This document shows positions 1-6,975 of a stretch of DNA of 64,000 nucleotides, piece after piece. Origin of the DNA: Algoriphagus terrigena DSM 22685 (GTDB lineage Bacteria; Bacteroidota; Bacteroidia; Cytophagales; Cyclobacteriaceae); the NCBI RefSeq assembly GCF_000429445.1, contig NZ_AUBW01000021.1, forward strand, positions 1 to 64,000. Reading direction: 5' to 3'. Every line of letters starts with the position of its first letter. Position 1 is the stretch's first letter. The notes below the pieces were generated by a model. That model worked only from the letters and a program-made list of their open reading frames with translations. It searched no databases and was not told the DNA's origin. Made by a program: the position numbers and the translations under genes.

Positions 1-2
1 AT

Positions 3-305
3 GGAGGAGGTCAGTATTATTGCAGGCAATTTGTGGCAATGACCCAAAAGCAATTCCAAAATAGTATGGGGAAAACAGCTTATGAGAATCCTAAAGCAGA
101 GCGATTAAACAGGACAATCAAGAATGATTACCTCTATGGATATCATCCTGCAACATTCAAAGAGCTGGAAATTAAAACAGCCAAAGCAGTTAAAATGTAT
201 AACCAGGAGAAACCTCACCAAAGTCTGGGAGGCTTAACTCCTGATCAGTTTGAACGAAATCAAATTCTAACCAAAACCAACTTCAAAACGGTCAACTCTA
301 TTTAG
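3..305 (+). CDS. IS3-family transposase OrfB, C-terminal fragment cut by the window edge
   Basis: The reading frame is open from the left edge, so this is the 3' end of a longer gene. The visible part contains the end of a retroviral-type integrase core (rve). The GGQYYCRQF stretch corresponds to the usual DRGxQY motif, and ENPKAERLNRTIK carries the last Glu of the DDE triad. It ends with the family hallmark YNQEKPHQSLGGLTPDQFE. It would cut and join DNA ends for IS transposition together with an OrfA/frameshift product that would lie to the left. It is the only convincing plus-strand gene here. Nothing visible shows it to be broken, but activity cannot be judged from a fragment. Confidence 0.9.
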   Translation, partial: GGGQYYCRQFVAMTQKQFQNSMGKTAYENPKAERLNRTIKNDYLYGYHPATFKELEIKTAKAVKMYNQEKPHQSLGGLTPDQFERNQILTKTNFKTVNSI

Positions 306-314
306 GACGGTACA
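301..314 (+). repeat. Possible right terminal inverted repeat of the IS3 element
   Basis: The bases just after the transposase stop read TTTAGGACGGTACA. IS3-family ends usually finish in CA close to the orfB stop, and a matching left end starting TGTACCGTCC would be expected outside the window. This is inference, because only one end is visible. Confidence 0.35.
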
Positions 315-403
315 GTGTTGTCTGTTGCACGGTTGTCAAGTTTAAAGTGAAGCGTTTAAAATGGGAAGAGCTCCCGCGCTATTCTTGAGTTGTCACGTTG
401 TCG

Positions 404-748
404 AATATCTTGGCTCTTGCTTCTTAATTCTTGAGCCTTGCTTCTTAACTTTCGGGTTGTTCGCACCTTCCCTGCAATCCGGCCTCCCGATACGCTGCGC
501 TGCCCGGGACAGGCTCTCGCTAAAATGGTCCAAAGGGATCATTTTTTTACGCTCGGCCCTCCCCTTTGTCTGTGCTTGACATTCCAAAATCGGATTCGGG
601 AATGAAGGGGGAGTTGGCTGCCTGTTCTTAATTCTTGGTTCTTGATACTAGTTACTTGATACTCGATTAGTTCTATACCTGGTACTTGGTACTCTTCTTG
701 GCTCTTGGTTCTAACCTCTTGGCTCTTGATACTAGCTACTTGATACTC
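404..748. repeat. Degenerate CTTGATACTAG / CTTGGCTCTTG word repeats
   Basis: The 24-bp units at 641-664 and 725-748 differ at one base (both CTTGATACTAG-Y-TACTTGATACTC). Between and before them are related words such as TTCTTGGCTCTTGG, TACTTGGTACTC and TTCTTAATTCTTGAGCC (404-450, 622-724). Read on the minus strand, they give a low-complexity peptide of YQV-SIK-QE type, which is not believable as a gene. Similar junk-like repeats occur between genes in related bacteria (recalled, not checked). Confidence 0.7.
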
Positions 749-917
749 TGTCGTTAAGGGTCGGTCCGTTAATGGGTTAAGGGTTAAATCGTTAAGAGTT
801 GCGGGTTGTCGGATACTTGGCAGAGTACAATGGGAGGTAGGCCTGCATTTATTAGATAGATTAAATTCAATTGTGGAAAAATACAAATTGGTGGAAAACT
901 TTACCCCTTAAAAAACA

Positions 918-943
918 AAAAATACCCAGTACTGGGTATTTTT
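918..943. repeat. 26-bp perfect palindrome with core TACCCAGTACTGGGTA
   Basis: The two 13-base arms are exactly complementary and flanked by A and T runs, so either strand would give a hairpin followed by U residues. It could act as a bidirectional terminator or as a dimeric regulator site. A closely related palindrome (core TACCCTGTACAGGGTA) sits at 6781-6816 on the other side of the neighbouring operon. Confidence 0.75.
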
Positions 944-1055
944 AAGAAGGGTGAGGGGCGTAATTTTGACCCGGGTGATTAAGCAACTTTTCTCATCATT
1001 TTTTCTAGAAGATATCAAAGGGATTTTTTTCAGCACTTTTTTCCCCTTTCATTTT

Positions 1056-1204
1056 AAAGTACCCGCATAACGTGAGGAGTACTTTTAGGCTTATCAGGAA
1101 GGATCCTGATACTTTTCAAACAAAGAGCCCAGCAAATAGGGATCGGCAGTTGTCCGATTATTCTGAAAAGTGTTATCCTTGATTTGGGGTAACACTTTTT
1201 TTAT
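1056..1204 (+). ncRNA. Hairpin-rich stretch ending in a terminator; possible small RNA
   Basis: Three hairpins follow each other: AAAGTAC...GTACTTT (about 1057-1087), ATCAGGA...TCCTGAT (about 1098-1114) and the strong terminator stem at 1167-1198. No open frame precedes the terminator on the plus strand, so it may end a non-coding transcript. No promoter could be assigned and no known RNA family was recognised. It could also be only a chain of repeats. Confidence 0.3.
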
Positions 1205-1205
1205 C
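1167..1205 (+). terminator. Forward rho-independent terminator
   Basis: A 12-bp stem AAAGTGTTATCC / GGGGTAACACTTT (one G-T pair) encloses a 7-base loop and runs into a block of T residues. There is no plus-strand gene directly upstream, which suggests a non-coding transcript or a relic. Confidence 0.65.
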
Positions 1206-1278
1206 TCATAAAGTCTAGGCCTAGGGGTTTCCCGCAGAGTCTCACAGATCCCTGGCAGGCACACAGATTTTCAGAGAT

Positions 1279-1490
1279 TTGTCGGATGTTGGATGTCGGA
1301 TGACCGATGCAATGGGCTGTAGCCAGTTTGCACTGGGCGGTGTTTTCGGGTTTTCGGTCTTCGGCGGAAACTGTTGTGATTTCTTTTTGTCAACGGTTCG
1401 ACACTTCGGCAGGCTCAGCGCAGGCGGCTCACCGACCGCAGTCCATGGTCCATGGTCGACAGCTGATTGGTTGATACATCGGTGTTTATT
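1279..1490 (+). repeat. Dispersed repeat, copy 1
   Basis: Words of the GGATGTTGGATGTCGGATG type (from 1285) are followed at 1385-1490 by TTTTGTCAACGGTTCGACA, then GTCCATGGTCCATGGTC and CAGCTGATTGGTTGATACATCGG. The same series of words in the same order and orientation appears at 6484-6650. Copy 1 carries about 24 extra bases (CTTCGGCAGGCTCAGCG and following) inside the unit. Confidence 0.75.
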
Positions 1491-1498
1491 TGTCCTTT

Positions 1499-1567
1499 TG
1501 GAGAGATTGCTTTCCCGAAACCGGTTCGGGACGCGGTGTCTGCAAAAAAGCCTCCTCGCAATGACGT
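1499..1567 (-). repeat. GTCATTGCGAGGAG...GCAATCTC-type interspersed repeat
   Basis: On the minus strand it starts CGTCATTGCGAGGAGGC and ends AAGCAATCTCTCC, with a near-palindromic CCCGAACCGGTTTCGGG inside. This matches a widely spread class of bacterial intergenic palindromic repeats that carry GTCATTGCGAG and GAAGCAATC at their ends (recalled). It codes for nothing recognisable and may be MITE- or REP-like. Confidence 0.55.
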
Positions 1568-1691
1568 AACTGTCCGCTGAAGCGGTTGTCGGGTTGTTAA
1601 GAGTTAAGGATTATACCTCGACTGGGCTCGGCAACCGGGGTTAGGGTTGTCGGGTATCCGTTGACTTGTTAGGGCTTGTTCTTCCGGTAAC

Positions 1692-1729
1692 AAAAAAGAC
1701 CTGTCAGGTTTTGAGAAACTGACAGGTCT
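1692..1729 (-). terminator. Rho-independent terminator of the LRR operon
   Basis: On the minus strand, an 11-bp perfect stem AGACCTGTCAG / CTGACAGGTCT is followed by TTTTTT. It begins about 48 bases after the stop of the LRR gene, so it is the natural end of the operon running from 6122. Confidence 0.85.
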
Positions 1730-1776
1730 AAGATGGGATGGTCTTTCAAAGATCGACCAAGGACTTTTAGAGAATA

Positions 1777-4227
1777 CTAGTAGAACCGAACCTCGCATTC
1801 AGGATGGGACAATTTGAAGGATTCAACCGCGCGGGTGGTCAGGTTGGTATTGAAGCAGGAAAGTTTCTTCAGGTTGGGCACACTGTCCAATTGCTTCAGA
1901 GACCTCAGATTGGTGCTGGCTACATCCAGTTCCTCCAAGGCGATCAGCGTCTCGAGTCCCTTGAGGTTTTTGACGTTTGTGCCGGAGATATTGAGTTTCT
2001 TTAGCTCTGACAAATTGCTGAGCGGAGACAAATTCTCTATCCCGGTATTGGAGAGGTCAAGTTCCCGAAGTTGCGAGAGGCCGGAAACCGGAAGAAAGTC
2101 GGAAACTGGAACCTGGGAAAGCTTCAGCTTGGTCAGCAGGTTCATACCACTCAGCGGTGCTACTGAAGAGATCGGCGCATCGAACACAGAGAGGCTTCGC
2201 AGGTTGTTGAACACAGACAGCGCGGTCAGATCCGGGATACTTACCCGCTCAAAACTCAGTTCTGGTGTAGCGACAAGCGAATGAAGTTCCTCAGCATTGG
2301 GACTTTCGCCAAGGGAAAATTTCTCTCTGAACACATCCTTCCAAGCGGGATCAAGTCCCTCCCACCAGGAATTGAGTTCCTCGGTGCGGTACAGGATGTT
2401 GATATTGGGACGCTGTATCAATACTTCGGGAACTTCCTCTGCAGGAACCTTGCCGCCATTGACATTGAGGTAGGCCAGTTTAGACAATTCAGTCACGGAT
2501 TTGATGCTCTCCACCGGGCTGTTTTCCAGGTCTACATATTCCAGAAGCTCATTTTCCTTCAACACGGATAGGTCGGCTACCTGGGTGTTTTTTCCTGTCA
2601 GCTTCACCAGTGTCTTGAGTTCGCTCAAGGGCAAGAGGTCTGTCACCGGGTTGTTGGAGAAGTCCAAGGTGGCCAGGTTGACAAAGCGGGTGATCGGCGT
2701 GAGATTGTCAATGCTGTCTCCGTCGAGGTTCAGTTCCCGTGCGGTGACCGTCTGTGTGAGCGTTTCTATGCCCGGATCGTCGTTTTTGATAGCGGGGTTG
2801 TTCTTTTTGAGCGCTTCTTTCCATTCGGGAGAGAGCCCAGCCCACCAGCTCTCCAGGTCCTTGACATGGTGTATCAAGAGTACTCCGGGTTTCTTGCGGA
2901 CGAAGTTATCGGCCGCCTGCGGTGTGAGTTTGGTTTCATCGGCAGAGACCTTTTTCAGACTTGGGAGAGATTCCAGGGCGGTGATATCTTCTACTTGTGT
3001 CCCGGAGATATCGACAACTTCAAGATTGGTCAACTCCTTTAGAGGACTTAGGTCCTGAAGGTTTGATTCGGAGATATTCAACGTCTTGAGTGAGTCGAGG
3101 CCACCCAGCGCTGAAAAGTTGATCATATAATTCCCGCTGAGGTTCAGGCTTTCGAGGTTGCCGAGCTCCTTGATGTTCTCCAGGTTGTTGAATCCTGAGC
3201 CTCTGAGGTCAAGTTGGGTGAGATTTTTGAATTCATTGAGGACTGCAAAGCTCATGATGGGGGTATTCTCGGCCTTGAGTGACACGAGGCTCTTGAGATT
3301 GAGCAATTGTGAGATGTCTTCAATGCGGGTATTGGAGATATCGAGATGCTTGAGCCGGTCTGAATACTTGATGAACTGGATGTCCGAGGTAGGCGTATTT
3401 GTCAGGTTGAGGCTCTCGAGGAAGGTGACGTTGGAGATCGGTCCCAAGTCCGTGATCGCCGTATTGGAGATATCCACGACTTTGAGGTCCCGGAGTTCGG
3501 ATAGTGCCTGCAATCCGAATATTTCCCTGCGGCCTGAGATGTTGAGAGAATCGATGCCTACAAAGCGGTACAGCCAATCCAGGCTGACAGTATCTTCCGG
3601 AGTCAGGGCAAATCTTTCTGTGAAATAGGATTTCCAGGGAGTGTCCAGCCCAGTCCACCAGGCGTTCAGCTCTTCGTCGCGGCTTACTTTGGTCGTATAG
3701 ACGCTGACGATCTTGAGTTCCTGGGATTTGTCGAGAAGGTTTACCTCGACAAACCGGGGTTTGGTGTTGGTGACCTTTTCTCCGGAGAGGGAGGTCGCGG
3801 TGATGGTACGGTCGAGGGAAGCCAGGAAATAGATGTCACCATTTTCCTTTTGGGAGGGTTTTACCTCCCGGATTTTAAATTTGAATTCAACGTTTTTATA
3901 GAAAAACTCAATGTCTTTCATGTAGGCGGTGACATCCTTGTTGGTCACGACCTTACGGTCAAGCAAGAGGTCATCTTCGACCTGTACTTTTTCGTCCCTG
4001 AAGATCTTGAGGTAGCTTTCGCGGATGATGATGTCTTTGTCTCTTGGGGAGGTTTCGGCGCTGCCCACGGTGTTGAGCAGGTATTCCAAAAACCTCACCT
4101 GGTCTTCCACTTTCGCGGAAAAATCCTGTACCTCCTCTTTCGTGTACCCCTTGATGGTCTGGGCGCCAAGCGAAAAAGCGCCGAGAAAAAAGAAGCCCGA
4201 AAGCAGAAAATTTTTAATCCTGATCAT
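1777..4227 (-). CDS. Exported leucine-rich-repeat protein with three WW-GL-WK modules
   Basis: The protein is 816 residues. It begins with MIRIKNFLLSGFFFLGAFS...AQT, a good signal peptide. That favours this ATG over an in-frame one 48 bases upstream, which would put 16 charged residues ahead of the signal. After an N-terminal region of about 180 residues come three modules. Each opens with a helix of the form ELNAWWTGLDTPWKSYF (about 3642-3669, 2838-2862 and 2352-2378) and continues with 22-residue LRRs of internalin-like LxxLxxLxLSxTxIxDLSPL type. LRR arrays usually bind proteins or glycans; the ligand is unknown. The start overlaps the end of the preceding gene by 14 bases, so the two are translated together. 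It is the last gene of a four-gene operon and is followed by a strong terminator. No enzyme domain or sorting signal was seen. Confidence 0.85.
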   Translation of the reverse strand: MIRIKNFLLSGFFFLGAFSLGAQTIKGYTKEEVQDFSAKVEDQVRFLEYLLNTVGSAETSPRDKDIIIRESYLKIFRDEKVQVEDDLLLDRKVVTNKDVTAYMKDIEFFYKNVEFKFKIREVKPSQKENGDIYFLASLDRTITATSLSGEKVTNTKPRFVEVNLLDKSQELKIVSVYTTKVSRDEELNAWWTGLDTPWKSYFTERFALTPEDTVSLDWLYRFVGIDSLNISGRREIFGLQALSELRDLKVVDISNTAITDLGPISNVTFLESLNLTNTPTSDIQFIKYSDRLKHLDISNTRIEDISQLLNLKSLVSLKAENTPIMSFAVLNEFKNLTQLDLRGSGFNNLENIKELGNLESLNLSGNYMINFSALGGLDSLKTLNISESNLQDLSPLKELTNLEVVDISGTQVEDITALESLPSLKKVSADETKLTPQAADNFVRKKPGVLLIHHVKDLESWWAGLSPEWKEALKKNNPAIKNDDPGIETLTQTVTARELNLDGDSIDNLTPITRFVNLATLDFSNNPVTDLLPLSELKTLVKLTGKNTQVADLSVLKENELLEYVDLENSPVESIKSVTELSKLAYLNVNGGKVPAEEVPEVLIQRPNINILYRTEELNSWWEGLDPAWKDVFREKFSLGESPNAEELHSLVATPELSFERVSIPDLTALSVFNNLRSLSVFDAPISSVAPLSGMNLLTKLKLSQVPVSDFLPVSGLSQLRELDLSNTGIENLSPLSNLSELKKLNISGTNVKNLKGLETLIALEELDVASTNLRSLKQLDSVPNLKKLSCFNTNLTTRAVESFKLSHPECEVRFY

Positions 4228-5053
4228 AGATATGCTTGAGAATTGTCTCTTTGTCACCCGGCCCCAGTCTGACAAGATTAGAAATCAGCCAGCCCGTGTT
4301 GAAGCCGGGGCGGTTGAATTGATTGACTTCGAAATACCAGCCCTGGATCTGGAAGAAATGAAACTTCAATCCGGAAACCGTCTCAAATCGAAGGTTGTTT
4401 TGCTTCATCTCATACAAGAAGATGGCCAAATAATCCGGCTCGTAGGAATTGGCAGTAAAAGATTCCGGCGAATTGGAGTCCTGAAAAGCTCTTCGGAGGT
4501 TCATAAAGCCCAACTCATGGCTCAGGGGATGGAGGAAGTCTTTCTGATCTCCAACCTGCTTGTTGAAGAGCGTCTTGAAGGGCTCGAATATCACCCGGTC
4601 GATCACCCATTCGTAGCCGAGTCCTTCGGCCTGGATTTTCATGATGAAGGTGACCTGTTCCCGTTTCCCTTTGAAAGTAAAATAAGTATCCACTTCGGCA
4701 TACCATCCTTCTCTATGGAAATTAAGGTAGTGGGGATACGCTTCTGACAGGACGGTCTGGATGAACTGATTTTTCAGATCCGGTGAGACAGAAGAAGTCT
4801 GGTTGTCAAAAAGGATATCCAAAAAGCCCTTTCTGAGTGGAACATTTCGGTAAAGAGAATCTTCGGGGTAAAAACGGACGGTGCCGTCGATGGACTCTTC
4901 CCCGTTGAATCTTCTAAAAAATTGATTGAGTTGCTTCGTCGAAGCGGAGAGTCTGCCGTCATCTTTAATAGTTCCGGGGCTGCCTATGCCTTGCCCCGGA
5001 ACATTAGAGATGATTGCGGTAAAAAACGCAATAATCAGAAAGATTTTTCTCAT
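4214..5053 (-). CDS. Secreted protein of unknown function
   Basis: The 279-residue product starts with a clear signal peptide (MRKIFLIIAFFTAIISNVPGQ). No family was recognised. The mature part is mixed alpha/beta with aromatic-rich segments (GWYAEVDTYFTFKGKREQ and GWYFEVNQFNRPG), which look like two similar beta-strands that may belong to a lipocalin- or NTF2-like fold; this is only a guess. Its ATG overlaps the stop of the upstream gene (ATGA, 4 bases), and it overlaps the LRR gene by 14 bases. It is therefore clearly part of the same transcript and probably the same periplasmic or outer-membrane complex. Confidence 0.75.
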   Translation of the reverse strand: MRKIFLIIAFFTAIISNVPGQGIGSPGTIKDDGRLSASTKQLNQFFRRFNGEESIDGTVRFYPEDSLYRNVPLRKGFLDILFDNQTSSVSPDLKNQFIQTVLSEAYPHYLNFHREGWYAEVDTYFTFKGKREQVTFIMKIQAEGLGYEWVIDRVIFEPFKTLFNKQVGDQKDFLHPLSHELGFMNLRRAFQDSNSPESFTANSYEPDYLAIFLYEMKQNNLRFETVSGLKFHFFQIQGWYFEVNQFNRPGFNTGWLISNLVRLGPGDKETILKHIYDQD

Positions 5054-5625
5054 GCTGAAGTTTCAGTCACTCTCACGTCGCCCAGCATCACGTCCCAAAA
5101 CTCGATGGTACGGCCAGCGATTTGGGTCTGCTTTTTCTCAACGTAGATAGTGATGTCTTTTTTGGTGGTGTCTTTGTAGTTCATGCCTGTTTCGATGGAT
5201 GTTCCTTCGAAGCGCTGATATACCGTGATGACACCTACGTAACGGCCGTCCGGCTGTCTTTCCAAGTCAGAGATATACTGGATGTCATACCAAGTGATAT
5301 TGACACGGTCGTAGTTGAGAGCCATCAGGCGCTCAAAATATCTTCTTACTTTGTAGTAGGCGACTTCCTGGGTATTGATGGAAGAGACTCCCATCTCAGC
5401 ACCTGGAGCAAACAGCTCTTCGGCTCTGTCCATAACGCGGTTTGCTTCGGAGAATTGTGTCTCTTTGCTGCCGATGATGGATACGTACTTGGAAAGATCC
5501 TTTACTTTTTCGAGGGCAAGGGAGTCAATCGCCTGCTTGCGCGCTGGGCTGATGTTATCCTGAGCCATCACAGCAAGTGATGCGGAAAGAAACAGACCCA
5601 AGAAGAGTATTACTTTATTTTTCAT
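5050..5625 (-). CDS. Secreted protein of unknown function
   Basis: A 191-residue protein with a signal peptide (MKNKVILFLGLFLSASLAVMAQ). The mature part has a helical start (ARKQAIDSLALEKVKDLSKYVSII), then a beta-rich domain with VAYYKVRRYFERLM, WYDIQYISDLE and GRYVGVITVYQRFEG. This arrangement resembles small NTF2-like or periplasmic binding modules, but no family is recognised. It lies 26 bases after the lipoprotein gene and overlaps the next gene by 4 bases. Operon position suggests it works with the lipoprotein and the LRR protein at the cell envelope. Confidence 0.75.
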   Translation of the reverse strand: MKNKVILFLGLFLSASLAVMAQDNISPARKQAIDSLALEKVKDLSKYVSIIGSKETQFSEANRVMDRAEELFAPGAEMGVSSINTQEVAYYKVRRYFERLMALNYDRVNITWYDIQYISDLERQPDGRYVGVITVYQRFEGTSIETGMNYKDTTKKDITIYVEKKQTQIAGRTIEFWDVMLGDVRVTETSA

Positions 5626-5651
5626 TTCAATTCAAATTTTCGAGGTGATGA

Positions 5652-6122
5652 TTATTTTCTTCTCAATTCCAGTTCTGACACCTTACCGTTTGCGTCCATT
5701 CTGATATCAGAGATGTAGTTGAGATTTTTCTTGGTGTCTTTGAGGTAGTCCAGGTACTTCTTGATGGTAGTAGGCTCATCGTAATCCTTGATGCCGTTTT
5801 CTTCGTGGATCACGATCAAAATCGGAGTTTCCTGATTGGAAAACATCGCAAGGGTTTCCTGAATGGACTGATTTGCAGCATTCGTATCTCCCGCAGCAGC
5901 CACTGCATTGAAATAGTTTTCGAGTTTTTCGGCAGCAACTTCCTCAGCGGATCTAGCAGGCGCCTGAGGCGGAGCCTGTTGGATGACCTCTTCTACCGGA
6001 GCAGGTGTCGGTGTAGGCTGTACAGCTTTCTTTTTGCTCTTACAAGCACCCATAGCCAACATGGCGAACAGTGCCAGAAACAGGGTTTTTCTCAGTGAAA
6101 AAGCGAACAAGGATTGTTTCAT
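5652..6122 (-). CDS. Lipoprotein of unknown function, first gene of the LRR operon
   Basis: The 156-residue product has a lipoprotein signal ending in the lipobox AMGAC, with Cys27 as the lipidation site followed by KSKKK. A Pro/Ala-rich linker (about residues 35-60) probably spans the periplasm or lifts the folded domain off the membrane. The C-terminal half (NYFNAVAAAGDTNAANQSIQ..., PILIVIHEENGIKDYD...) is typical of small Bacteroidetes lipoproteins with a repeated helix-strand layout. No family name can be given. A promoter candidate lies about 65 bases upstream. Confidence 0.75.
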   Translation of the reverse strand: MKQSLFAFSLRKTLFLALFAMLAMGACKSKKKAVQPTPTPAPVEEVIQQAPPQAPARSAEEVAAEKLENYFNAVAAAGDTNAANQSIQETLAMFSNQETPILIVIHEENGIKDYDEPTTIKKYLDYLKDTKKNLNYISDIRMDANGKVSELELRRK

Positions 6123-6191
6123 CTTTTTAATAAATTAGGTTTTTAATAATGTGAATAGGGGTGCCTAAATAGGGGGCGCGTTATTTGGGTG

Positions 6192-6225
6192 CAAAGTAAA
6201 TAAAAACTAGGCACTTTAAAGCAAA
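6192..6225 (-). promoter_or_regulatory. Bacteroidetes-type promoter candidate for the lipoprotein-LRR operon
   Basis: On the minus strand, TTTG (6222-6225) is followed after 22 bases by TTACTTTG (6192-6199). This is one mismatch from the Bacteroidetes primary sigma consensus TTTG-N19-23-TAnnTTTG. A 7-base inverted repeat, GTGCCTA / TAGGCAC (6161-6167 and 6208-6214), brackets the -7 box and the expected start point; it may be chance. The 5' leader would be about 65 bases. Confidence 0.45.
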
Positions 6226-6483
6226 GGCTATTCCTAAACGGCAGCGTTATTTTTTTTGTGTGTGAAAATTCCCAAAAAGAAGCAAAAAGAAGAAGATTAT
6301 CCTGCGGAAGGCGCAGCGAAACCTCCCTCCTGCGCAAATTCTGGCCGCTGCAGACGAATGATTACCGACTTTGCTCTGGAAACAATTTTGGGGAAGCGGC
6401 TATTAGAACAATTGCTGCTATTTAGAGGACTCAGGGAAAGTGGGGAAAATATCCCCAGAGTAAGGTTAGCGGGAAGCATTTAC

Positions 6484-6650
6484 CGGATGTTGGATACTTC
6501 GACATGCTCAGTACAGGTGTGGGGTGACGGATGCTGGATGTCTGTTGTACTGTTGTCACTACCTTTTGTCAACGGTTCGACAGGCTCACCGAGCGAAGTC
6601 CACGGTCCATAGTCTACAGCTGATTTGTTGATACATCGGCATTTTTCCTG
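6484..6650 (+). repeat. Dispersed repeat, copy 2
   Basis: It starts with CGGATGTTGGATAC and continues at 6564-6648 with TTTTGTCAACGGTTCGACA, GCGAAGTCCACGGTCCAT and CAGCTGATTTGTTGATACATCGG. It has the same order and orientation as copy 1 at 1279-1490 but lacks the 24-base insertion. It is a direct repeat across the whole lipoprotein-LRR operon. Confidence 0.75.
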
Positions 6651-6780
6651 AGCAAATCGGATATGGATAAAGTGGAAAAATCGACAAAACAGAATTTTAT
6701 AAAAAATTCGATAAAGAATTGGGATGAAAACCTATTTTTTTAGGAAAAGTGAGTAAGTATTCTTCTAAATCTCAAAAAAT

Positions 6781-6816
6781 AATCAAAAAATACCCTGTAC
6801 AGGGTATTTTTTGATT
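6781..6816. repeat. 36-bp perfect palindrome with core TACCCTGTACAGGGTA
   Basis: Two 18-base arms are exactly complementary, starting AATCAAAAAATACCC on each strand. It is the longer partner of the palindrome at 918-943; only the central bases differ (A/T swapped around GTAC). It may be a bidirectional terminator between the WecA-like gene and the lipoprotein operon, a dimer-binding operator, or a small mobile palindrome. Confidence 0.8.
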
Positions 6817-6874
6817 CTATAATTTCGGCGACTTTTGGGATGTGTTAAGTAATAAATCTGGCGCAAGCCATACC

Positions 6875-6905
6875 AAAAAGGCCTCTGGATTCCGGAGGCC
6901 TTTTC
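6875..6905 (-). terminator. Rho-independent terminator after the WecA-like gene
   Basis: A stem AAAAGGCCTC / GAGGCCTTTT with a short loop, followed on the minus strand by a T run, starts about 70 bases after the stop at 6976. The flanking A and T runs make it able to work in both directions. Confidence 0.75.
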
Positions 6906-6975
6906 TGTTGTCTCCCCCTGAGGGAGAAACGGCTCCACTTAATCGCGCCAGTATTTTAGGTCAATCCCTATCAGT

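Larger units (their letters stand above)
306..1776. other. 1.47-kb gene-free, repeat-rich intergenic region
   Basis: No open frame here has a recognisable protein. The stretch holds degenerate word repeats (404-450, 622-748), a perfect palindrome (918-943), a run of hairpins ending in a forward terminator (1056-1204), a dispersed repeat (1279-1490), a Bacteroidetes-style GCAATGACG repeat (1499-1567) and the terminator of the minus-strand operon (1692-1729). Words such as GGTTGTCGG and GTTAAGAGTTA recur many times. It looks like an accumulation zone for short repeats next to an IS insertion. Confidence 0.7.
6123..6975. other. 853-bp intergenic region with promoter, repeat, palindrome and terminator
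   Basis: Apart from the separately listed elements (promoter 6192-6225, dispersed repeat copy 2 at 6484-6650, palindrome 6781-6816, terminator 6875-6904), no protein-coding gene is supported. Short open frames here have no credible sequence. Confidence 0.65.

Noticed and set aside
539-886. Minus-strand open frame with YQV-SIK-QE type peptide
   Set aside because: It is produced by degenerate DNA word repeats, has low complexity and no plausible start context.
1279-1569. Plus-strand 96-residue open frame
   Set aside because: It lies inside two interspersed repeats, and its translation has no protein-like features.
1804-3628. Several long plus-strand frames opposite the LRR gene
   Set aside because: They are antisense shadows of the leucine-rich repeats; the minus-strand frame has the signal peptide and repeat motifs.
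6143-6612. Short open frames on both strands upstream of the lipoprotein gene
   Set aside because: The minus-strand one covers the promoter candidate and the plus-strand one runs into the dispersed repeat; neither has credible sequence.
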